Shown here piece after piece: positions 56,101 to 64,000 of a DNA stretch of 64,000 nucleotides. A program made the position numbers and the translations under genes. The stretch is from NCBI RefSeq assembly GCF_902459465.1, contig NC_047076.1, forward strand, positions 13,958,146 to 14,022,145, given 5' to 3'. The stretch's first letter is position 1. Each line of letters opens with the position of its first letter. Under the pieces are notes generated by a model, which worked only from the letters and a program-made list of their open reading frames with translations, searched no databases and was not told where the DNA came from. This stretch comes from Asterias rubens. Taxonomy: Eukaryota; Echinodermata; Asteroidea; Forcipulatida; Asteriidae.

Positions 56101-59100
56101 CTATCTCATATGAAAACTATCTGGTATGAAAACTGGTATAAAAACTATCTGGTATGAAAACTATTTAGTATTAGAACTGTCTGGTATGAAAATTGTCCAG
56201 TATGAAAACTGGTGTGGAAACTCTGTAGTATGAAAGCTATGTTTTATGAAGACTCTTAGTATCAAAGTTAGTATGAAAAATATCTGCTATGAAAACCGCT
56301 ATGAAAACTATTTACTTTTAAAACTTTTGTAAAGAATCTAGTACTACTTTTAAACGTTGGCTGAATAAACAATTTTAATCTAATCTAATCTAGTTATTAT
56401 AAAAACTTCAAAAAAAAACTGGAATGAAAACTATCTAGTACAAAAAAAAGTATGAAACTCTCAAGTGAAAACTATCCAGTAGGAAAACTTGTTTGAAAAC
56501 TAGCTAGTATTCCAAAGGTGAGTTATATAAAACCATAAAAACACAACTTTTCTTGATCAAACTTTGAAGAAATTCAAAAGGAAATAATGTGCCAAGATAA
56601 GGTTTATCTTAGAACTAGAGGGCGCACTGGCCTACATACGCGGCCCGGCATGCAAGCATGTGGCCATTTTTGTAGTTGACAAAACATCATCGCACAGCGT
56701 GTGTTTAAAATGGCACGTGTGTCTCCTTGCGGTCCCGTGGCGTTTGTGCAAGCAGCATCACCAGTGCACCCTCTACTTCTTATATATAACTCTACGTGTT
56801 TTATTTTCAGATCAGATCATCTTGGGATGTTTTTGATTTCTGGTCTTCCTAATGTCTTTTTTCTTGATTGATTCTTTCCTTCACAGCTGACGAATGTAAA
56901 ACAGAACGAGAACTTCCTCCCTTGATGCTCTCCCCAACATTCCGCTGCCCTAACTTCAACTCCAGCAACAAATACTTCCACCTTCACGGGGGTATGACCT
57001 TTGACATTGAGACTGACCCCTGTGTGAACCCACCCGATGAGGTCATTGAGAAATATGAGGAGATTAAGTTGGAAGCGATGGATTATCTTGCAAAGATTAC
57101 TGATCCTAACCAACCGCTGCATGAGAATCTGCATGTACCAGTCACAGAGATTGCCGGCAAAAAGTAAGATTTTAATTCATTATTCCGTATAAAACAAGTC
57201 ATATTGTCTTTACGGGCCGCGAAATTTTGCTGTTAGTTAATGGTTCTCTAGCCTGAACGTCTGACGTCACACTTTGAGGCTTGTGAATAACGCCAGAGAC
57301 CGACCTCCAGCCGGCGTGTACATACACCTTTGACCTACATTCATTTCACATGTAGAGATACGTAGTCAAATTCTATGTGATAGGAGTGTACTGTTTGGGC
57401 ATCTATGGAAAGCTCATGTCACTGTGCAGGTTATCCAAAGATATCATTGTATCCAATGGAATCACTGAATCTGAGTAGCAGGTACCTGTCTTTATCCTTG
57501 CGGATAAAGACAGGGGCCCAGGCTAGGTTCTCATGACCAAAACTAAACAATAGACGGGCACCTCTAGGAGAAATATGTAAATTTATACAGGAACCTTGCA
57601 AAAGGCACCACAGCAAAAGCACAGGGCATCATAGCAATTGCTGTGGGTGTCAAGTGTTAATTCGAGGCCTGCAATTCAAGAACAACAACATTGGGGACAA
57701 ATCTTAAATAAGAATAACGAAGCCAGCAGTTAACCCTGGTGGAGATTACCATGATTTGTAAATGTACATATTGAAATAATTGTACAGCATTGTTGCTGTT
57801 TCAGTCTTTAAACTTTTACCGCAGGTCAGAAATGCAATAGTGTCTACTATCATAAACAATGAATGATATTATACAAATATTGACTGCTTCGAGTGCTATG
57901 GTTAAAACTACCACTCCCCAGGTGATCCCCGGAACGGTCCGGGGATCATCGAGGGAGTTGTAGTTTTAACCATAGCACGAGTTAAAGCAGTCAATATTTG
58001 TTCTATAACACCCCAAACGACTATTTATCATCTTCGTAACGCTCCGTACGCGCATTTCAGATACACAGATGCACAACTGATTGGGTTCGAGGTGGGTAAA
58101 AAGACGTCAGGGTACTGCACGCCGTGTGATGGTCGTCGGACTATCACAGGGCAAACGATGCACTATCATACGGGCGTCATCTAGTAAAACTAAGACATGT
58201 CATGTGGTGCGCTCTAAACCAATGAAAAGGCAGAATATTTGTAAGGGGTGTTATAATCATAAATATTTTGGTATACAGGTATTTCATCTTGTCCATGGAT
58301 TTTGAGACTTACTACCCAGTATCGCCTCCTCAACCTCTCTGGGCCCACGCCTTTTATGACAAGATTGCAGAGTTGAAACCAAAGCGACTTCCATTGACTG
58401 ACATCCAGATGCATGAACAATGGAAGAAGAAATATGGCTATCACCAAGCAATTAAGTACAAGGTATGAAGCTTAATAATACAAATAATAAGAACCGTATT
58501 TAAACAAAGGATACAAAGCACCAAGTATTTTTATTGCAAGGTGAGTGGGACAAAGTTTTTGAGATTATTAGACCTAATCCTACAAGGTGCTACGACGCAT
58601 TCAGCAGCCACAGCCAGGAACACCGGGGCGAACCCCTTCTCTTTTCGATAAGTGCACTGGGTTATTTTTATATGCGTTACACAACACATGGGACCAACGG
58701 CTTTACGTCCCATACGGATGAAGCAGCAATGGTTAAACTTGCTTAAGGACAAACGTCATGACTGGGGATTGGAAACCCACACTCTGCTGATCAGAAACAC
58801 CAGTGTTTGAATTCGGTGCTTTTAACCCCTCGGCCATGACAGCTTCTTCTCCTGGTGTGTCTGAGTTTGTACAGTGATTTTTAACACCTTTGTTCGTGCA
58901 GGCATTGGACTTTGCTCTTGAAGGGGGACAATGTAAATTTTGCAGAGGGCACTAGAGCAAAAGCACAGGGCACCAGAGCAATGTGCCCTTCTCATGAAAT
59001 ATGTAAATTGCACAAAGCGCGTGCGCACTAACATTTTGGTTGGCAAAAATGAATGGGTGCGTAAACAGACGCGATTGTGCAATTTCCCTGCGGTAAAGGG

Positions 59101-60536
59101 CACCTCTATGAGGACAATGTAAATTTTGCAGAGGGCACTAGAGCAAAAGCACAGGGCACCAGAGCAATGTGCCCTTCTCATGAAATATGTAAATTGCACA
59201 AAGCGCGTGCGCACTAACATTTTGGTTGGCAAAAATGAATGGGTGCGTAAACAGACGCGATTGTGCAATTTCCCTGCGGTAAAGGGCACCTCTATGAGGA
59301 CAATGTAAATTTTGCAGAGGGCACTAGAGCAAAAGCACAGGGCACCAGAGCAATGTACCCTTTTCATGAAATATGTAAATTGCACAAAGCGCGTGCGCAC
59401 TAACATTTTGGTTGGCAAAAATGAATGGGTGCGTGACGCAGACGCGATTGTGCAATTTCCCTGCGGTAAAGGGCACCTCTATGAGGACAATGTAAATTTT
59501 GCAGAGGGCACTAGAGCAAAAGCACAGGGCACCAGAGCAATGTACCCTTCTCATGAAATATGTAAATTGCACAAAGCGCGTGCGCACTAACATTTCGGTT
59601 GGCAAAAATGAGGGAACGTCAAGCTGTTCCGACACGGGTAATGGGTGCGTGACGCAGACGCGATTGTGCTTCTGCTTAGTGCACAACTCAATGGCGTTTG
59701 CCAACCAACAGGGTATGTACGCATGCTTGAATGTTACTAGCATGTTTCATGAAAAGGGTCAATTGCTGTGGGTGCTGTGGGTTATTTTGAGGCCTGTTCT
59801 TGAAAATGAAATGGGTAATCTTCATCTTATTGACTGGAGGCTGTGATTGTCTTGATTTACTTTAATCGTCTCCTGACGATGACTAGAGCAAGCTAGTCGA
59901 AATGTTGAGACCAGAAAAAACTCACTCCGCGTTGGCAAAGTTTATACGAGAAGTCCCCTCACTCCACTAAGCGTAAGAAGTAGTCCAGGCCGATTTTCTA
60001 CCTTCCGCCCAGGTAGTAGTTAAGAAGCAGGACAGTTCTTTTTAGAACTTAAAAGTCTCCCGAATTCCGAAAATCTTTTCCCCCGGTGCAGTAGAGAAGT
60101 GTCAGGAATTCTGAATAATCTTCTCTGCGATAGTAGAATATATAGCTAGACAAGTACTCAAAGAACGTTATCTACCCAGCAAGTAGATATACACATGCTC
60201 TTACCGCAAACCAAATATACATTATGACTGATTTAGTTTTAAAGTTTAACTTCATACATTCATTTGATATTCAACTTGATTCTAAGAAATGCAACTTGTC
60301 TTGAATTTTACAGAATCTTCAATCTGGGCTGAAGATGTCATCCATTCGAGGAATGGTCTCCATCTTGCAGACACTGGCTAGGAAGTGTCCCCCGTCTCGT
60401 CTTAGTAAACAAGATGAGGATGGCTACACATGTATGCACCATGCTGCTAAAAACAATCGCCCACTTGTCATTGAGTTATTGCTGATACAGAGACAAGATA
60501 TTGATGTAAGGAGACATCATCTCACAAATCCAAATG
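53174..60536 (+). CDS. Large unrecognised protein with ankyrin repeat, first five coding exons (partial)
   Basis: Exons: 53174-53777 (the exon itself starts at 53151 after TTTTTCAG), 55547-55981, 56887-57163, 58279-58462, 60314-60536. All junctions are GT-AG and the phases chain as 1, 1, 2, 0, so 574 residues are open and the last exon ends in phase 1. The start is the first ATG of the first exon, MAAKNLESSMHGLSI. Residues 1-430 match no domain I know: LDYREIHQVLRELVVGIYGL, YIDTHLGQTLINIDYMMKGL and LFPMSEHDANADKRLF are its most protein-like parts. Residues about 535-565 (DGYTCMHHAAKNNRPLVIEL) form an ankyrin repeat, and more probably follow off the right edge. No signal peptide is evident. 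Function unknown. Confidence 0.88.
53778..55170. other. Intron 1 of the ankyrin-repeat gene
   Basis: No exon. Near 55000-55130 a piece on the minus strand resembles the 186-bp satellite monomer (CACCACAGCAAAAGGACAGG). Confidence 0.45.
55171..55437. repeat. R2 palindromic element, shortened
   Basis: Starts AAGGAACATGTTGCCTTGG and ends with inverted CCAAGGCAACGTG. The central hairpin around GTTGACTCCCATTAATCG is shorter than in the 3.4 and 61 kb copies. Confidence 0.82.
56040..56520. repeat. Degenerate minisatellite in an intron
   Basis: Twenty or so variants of GTATGAAAACTATCTG in different spacings, between exons 2 and 3 of the ankyrin-repeat gene. Confidence 0.75.
57554..57645 (+). repeat. 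Diverged solitary monomer of the 186-bp satellite
   Basis: GGGCACCTCTAGGAGAAATA, then GTAAATTTATACAGG and CAGCAAAAGCACAGGGCATC, match the array at 58.93 kb in order. Confidence 0.7.
57868..58262. repeat. Foldback element ending just before an exon
   Basis: ATTGACTGCTTCGAGTGCTA and ATGGTTAAAACTAC face inverted copies ending near 58010; the core is TGATCCCCGGAACGGTCCGG. A second pair, TATAACACCCC at 58004 and GGGGTGTTATA at 58247, encloses the next 250 bp. The right end lies about 16 bp from the acceptor of the exon at 58279. Confidence 0.82.
58490..58850 (-). mobile_element. SINE with tRNA-like head, second family
   Basis: Minus-strand head: TGGCCGAGGGGTTAAAAGC (A-box region) and GGTTTCCAATCCC (damaged B box). 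The body contains GGGACGTAAAGCCGTTGG and GGGGTTCGCCCCGG. Confidence 0.75.
58925..59640 (+). repeat. 186-bp satellite, nearly four units
   Basis: CAATGTAAATTTTGCAGAGG recurs at about 58929, 59115, 59301 and 59488. Units are 186-187 bp, a multiple of three, so long frames stay open on both strands although nothing suggests a protein. The last unit carries an insertion near 59610-59640. Lies between the fourth and fifth exons of the ankyrin-repeat gene. Confidence 0.92.
59838..60222 (+). mobile_element. Hammerhead-bearing element, best copy
   Basis: Begins near the hammerhead-like motif at 59868 and ends with TTACCGCAAACCAAATATAC at 60201-60220, the terminus shared with 11-88 and 27487-27846. 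The interior has GGACAGTTCTTTTTAGAAC and AAGTCTCCCGAAT blocks shared with the 27.5 kb copy in reverse. Located in an intron of the ankyrin-repeat gene. Confidence 0.78.
59868..59911 (+). ncRNA. Hammerhead-ribozyme-like motif, core intact
   Basis: GTCTC (59868-59872), CTGACGA (59873-59879), one extra T, stem II GACTAG / loop AGCAAG / CTAGTC, GAAA (59899-59902), TGTT, then GAGAC, the exact complement of the first five bases. This is the type I hammerhead order with a one-base-pair stem III, as known from PLEs and retrozymes. The unpaired T at 59880 is unusual. Activity is inferred, not shown. Confidence 0.7.
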
Positions 60537-60645
60537 GTGAGTGGACTGTTTCTTGTCTAACTGGGTTACAATGTATATAAATAGAGTATTAGGTTGTGTC
60601 TGTAACGGCAACTTCGGCTACCGCTAGATCAGTGCGTCTGCCAGT

Positions 60646-61056
60646 GTTGAAGACAATGGACACCTTCCGTAATTGTCATAGACCAGTCTTCTCACTTGGC
60701 ACTTGGTGTATCTAAACATATGCACAAAATAACAAACATGTGAAAATTTGAACTCATTGGTCGTCGAAGTTGCGAGGTAATAATGGAAGGGACAAAACAT
60801 TGTCACACAAAGTTGTGTTCTTTCAGATGCTTGAATTCGAGACCTCAAAATCAAATTCTGAGATTTCGAAATCAAATTAAAATATTTGAGTGAGAAATAA
60901 CTTCTTTCTCAAAAGCTACGGTACTTCAGAGGGAGCCGTTTCACACAATGTTTTAGACTATCAACATCTCTCCACCCATTGATCTCTAACAACATGAACA
61001 AGTAAATTTGTATGCTAACAGTTATTTTGAGCAATTACCAATAGTATCCAGTGGCT
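60646..61056 (-). repeat. R1 repeat, reverse orientation
   Basis: From GACAATGGACACCTTCCG to AATAGTATCCAGTGGC. An R2 copy follows with no gap. Confidence 0.82.
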
Positions 61057-61448
61057 TTAAAGGAACACGTTGCCTAGGATCGGTCGAGTTGGTCAGTGAA
61101 AAGTGCTTGAAACCGTTTGGTCCAAAATGCATATGGTTAGAAAGATAACTTAAAAGTAAAATATAATGATCCACACAAACATGCCTCGGAATTTCACGGT
61201 TTTCCTTTTACGTCGCGAAGAAACACGGTCGGCCATTTATGGGAGTCAAAAAATTTTACTCCCATAAATGGCCGACCGTGTAAGTCGACGAGGTAAAAGG
61301 AAAACCACGCAATTTCGAGGCATATTTGTGTAGATCATTGTATTCTACTTTTACAACATCTTTCTAACCATATGCATTTTATAACAAACGGTTACAAACA
61401 ATTTTTATAGACCAACTCGTCCGATCCAAGGCAACGTGTTCCTTTGAA
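61057..61448. repeat. R2 palindromic element, full length
   Basis: Both ends and a hairpin of about 35 bp: ACACGGTCGGCCATTTATGG faces CCATAAATGGCCGACCGTGT around 61250. Confidence 0.9.
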
Positions 61449-62215
61449 GGAATAGGCAGACGGCTGCGATCTAGCGATAAGGCTGTATTTTGAACACAGC
61501 CTGACTACAATTGATAAACAACACGGGATATTATTGTGTTTCATTAACCCATAGTAAGTGGACCAGAATCATCTTACAAACTTTACAAAGATGAAAAGTT
61601 AAACTTTTGAAATGACACGAGTTTAAATGAAGTCACTTTTTAATGGTGGATTTTCTATTAATTAATTAATTGGTGTAGGTCTACTAACTCATTTACAATG
61701 GCAAAAAGAATAAGAGAAAACAATATTTTGCTTTAATCATAAATCAGTTTGATCATCTTGTACGATTCTATGGTATAATTTGGAATATTTAATGGTATTT
61801 AACCCATTTCCCCACTTTTTCTGATCCTATAATATTGTCATTTAACTCAGCGAATGAAATCTGTGGAGGTAAGAGCCTAAGGGTCTATAGCATGTTAAAA
61901 ACCATCACTCCAAACACATCACTCATTCAATGTTGGGTTGAATTTTTGTAAATATATTTTTTGTTACTGTCTGTCTGTCTGTCTGTCTGGACTTATGAGT
62001 GTCCTGCAGATACACAAAACACAGTTTTGACGTTGTTCTTTCAAAAACATTGTTTGAAATACACAAACACTTGTTGGTTTTTTTTTGTTGACACTGCAAT
62101 GCAAGGCACAGTTTGGTTTATGTCAAATGTACTGTAAAAATGTTTGCTTTTTGGTGACAATTAAATTGTACCAAAAATGATCCTTCCTAATTAACATCTC
62201 CAGCTGAACACCTCT
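61449..62215. other. Non-coding with a TCTG microsatellite
   Basis: (TCTG)n at about 61972-61989. A further exon of the ankyrin-repeat gene was looked for and not found. Confidence 0.45.
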
Positions 62216-62220
62216 TGAAC

Positions 62221-62266
62221 ATTCTCCTGAAGATGATTAGAGCCAACTAATTGAAACTTTGAGTTG
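62221..62266 (+). ncRNA. Hammerhead-ribozyme-like motif, stem I weak
   Basis: CTGAAGA core, stem II GATTAG / AGCCAA / CTAATT, then GAAA, CTTT and GAG. Against the 59.87 kb copy, one stem II pair changed from C-G to T-A on both sides. Stem I keeps only CTC/GAG. The terminus GGTGTTACTGCAGACC follows at about 62320. Confidence 0.6.
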
Positions 62267-62399
62267 TCAACCATCTTTTTTTTCAAAACCAACACAACTC
62301 AAAAGAGAAATGTCATATGGTGTTACTGCAGACCTAACTACACTCAGTACAAGTTTCAAGTCCTATTGAACATTCAAATACGAATTAAATGACAGATTT

Positions 62400-63028
62400 G
62401 AAAATAACTTGTTGCCTTGGATCGGTCGAGTTGATCTATGAAAAGTGCTTGAAACCATTTGTTACAAAATGCATTTGGTTAGAAAGATGTTTTAAAAGTA
62501 GAATATACTGATCCACACAAACATGGCTGACATTGTACCGTTTTCCTTAGACATCGTGAACTAACACGACATGCAATTTGTGGAGTCAAGTCATGACACG
62601 GCGAAACGCGCGAAAACAGGAGTGGGTTTTCACGTTATTTTCTCCCGACTCCGATGTCCGATTGAGCCTAAATTTCCACAGGATTGTTATTTTATATATA
62701 AGTTGTGATACACGAAGTGTGGGACTTGGACAATACTGTTTACCGAAAGTAGAATATACTGATCCACACAAACATGCCTGACATTGTACGGTTTTCCTTA
62801 GACATCGTGAACTAACACGACATAGTGAACTAACACGACTCCATAAAATGGCCGACTGTGTTAGTTCGCAAAGTAAAAGTAAAAACCATGCAATTGCGAG
62901 GCATGTTTTTGTGGATCATTATATTCTCTTTTTAAAACATCTTTATAACCAAATGCATTTTGTAACGAACGTTTTCAAACGCTTTTCATAGACCAACTCG
63001 ACCTATCCAAGGCAACGTGTCCCTTTAG
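62400..63028. repeat. R2 element with internal duplication
   Basis: R2 ends are present, but TAGAATATACTGATCCACAC occurs twice (62500 and 62750), and a foreign stretch, partly R1-like (CGACTCCGATGTCCGATTGA), lies between them. Confidence 0.75.
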
Positions 63029-64000
63029 GAGTTAAACCGTTGTAGTTGTATAAATAATTCCATGCATGGTGTTTTCATTTTGTGTTATCCTTGTATCATC
63101 CTAACCCATTGATCTTAACATAGCTCATCAAAGAACCAATAAAACCAAACATCTTAAACAAGCACAGCATGATCCAGTTGTTGGTGAGTTACTAGGTGTC
63201 TAATTTTGTCTACATCCTCGTCACATTTCGTTTCTTCATTATATTTCTCTGATCATACTGAGAAATCACCGAACTTCTCAAGGAGTTTCAAATCTTCCCG
63301 CGTTCAACTGGAACTTGTAAACAATTGATGTAAATTGCTAACAGACTTTAGTAGTTGTAGTTTTGTAGCTTAGTATTTTTGTCTGCCAGAACTGCTTTCA
63401 TTTGTTCAATGCCTAACTATTATGGATTGAGTTTGAAAGATTGCTTAGTTGTTAATATAAAAGCCAAAGCATTTTTTAGAAGATGTTCAGAGCATACTGA
63501 TCAAAATGTTGAGCATTAACATTTCGTCTAAGAGCCTTTAATTCTCACAACAAAATTGTTTTTCACGGTGTCACACCCTAGTATTTTTCCACCATACACG
63601 GCCCAAAGTCTTATCTCATCTTTACTTCGTTTTTCAAAACAAAAAAATGACTGCTTGTTAGTTGCAAAGAAAATAGTGTTGCTAAAATTCCTTCTAAAGC
63701 TTACAAATCACATAGACATAGATTACAACTATATAACAGGACCTTCCGTTGCTACCGGTAACCCTCTAACAATCTTACTTTCACCGATTTGTCTTAATTA
63801 ATTATTGTATTCATTTGATTAATTACTACTATTTTCAATAACCACGCACGTTCTCTTCACATGCTATTTTTCTTTTGCATGGTATTCTTTTTGACCTGCA
63901 CTGAACTTACAAATTAATAACAAACCTTTCTTTGATATAAAAACCCAACCAAATAAATTCAATAGAAATGTACAAATAATTCATGAAAACCTTTCCAAGC
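63029..64000. other. Right-edge stretch with a decayed hammerhead-type repeat
   Basis: At 63478-63513 a hairpin GTTCAG-AGCATA-CTGATC is followed by AAAATGTTGAG, matching the stem II region of the element above. GGTGTCACACCCTAG at about 63569 corresponds to its terminus. No exon seen up to the edge. Confidence 0.5.

Noticed and set aside
58822..59418. A 198-codon minus-strand frame
   Set aside because: Explained by the 186-bp satellite; both strands are open for the same reason and no family is recognisable.

Overview
Animal nuclear DNA: AT-rich and intron-rich, with canonical GT-AG introns, LINE and Penelope-type (PLE) retroelement debris, tRNA-derived SINEs and dense palindromic repeats. 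The recurring family that opens with GGCACTGGACACTATTGG, plus the Hikeshi, Greatwall and Fer3-like genes, suggest an echinoderm, most likely a sea star. That assignment comes from memory of repeat families, not from a search.

Genes, left to right. (1) Minus strand, first two coding exons of a short-chain dehydrogenase (515-1074), continuing off the left edge. (2) Plus, an intronless Fer3/FERD3L-like bHLH gene with a TATA box (4799-5617). (3) Plus, the last two coding exons of a Greatwall/MASTL-like kinase (8196-9983). (4) Minus, a complete four-exon Hikeshi gene of 199 codons (29777-35256), with a decayed copy of exon 2 in intron 1. (5) Minus, fragments of a TPR gene (36618-39023) with a duplicated exon, both copies damaged, and one GC-AG intron; another candidate exon lies at 40304-40586. 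(6) Minus, two exons of an unrecognised Ser/Glu-rich protein with an in-frame TAG (45029-46545). (7) Plus, five exons of a large unrecognised protein with an ankyrin repeat (53174-60536), continuing off the right edge.

The rest is repeats, and these hold the most unusual content. Two different tandem arrays have tRNA-like monomers with perfect Pol III A and B boxes: a 69-bp array at about 10.05-11.62 kb, and a composite array at about 15.5-20.0 kb whose monomers each end in a T-run on the transcribed strand. A 323-bp satellite of 14 very similar units fills 21.2-25.8 kb, and a diverged lone monomer sits 6 kb upstream. A dispersed element carries a hammerhead-ribozyme-like fold with compensatory changes between copies, always followed downstream by a terminus containing GGTGTTACCGCAAACC. 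It occurs near 20.5, 27.5, 59.9, 62.2 and 63.5 kb, and the terminus alone occurs at the left edge. A PLE reverse transcriptase fragment lies at 39.0-39.9 kb. Nested palindromic elements, up to three layers deep, fill the introns. The strongest candidates for something undescribed are the hammerhead-bearing element and the two tRNA-like arrays.

Exon coordinates come from reading splice signals and frames by eye. No alignment or database search was possible.
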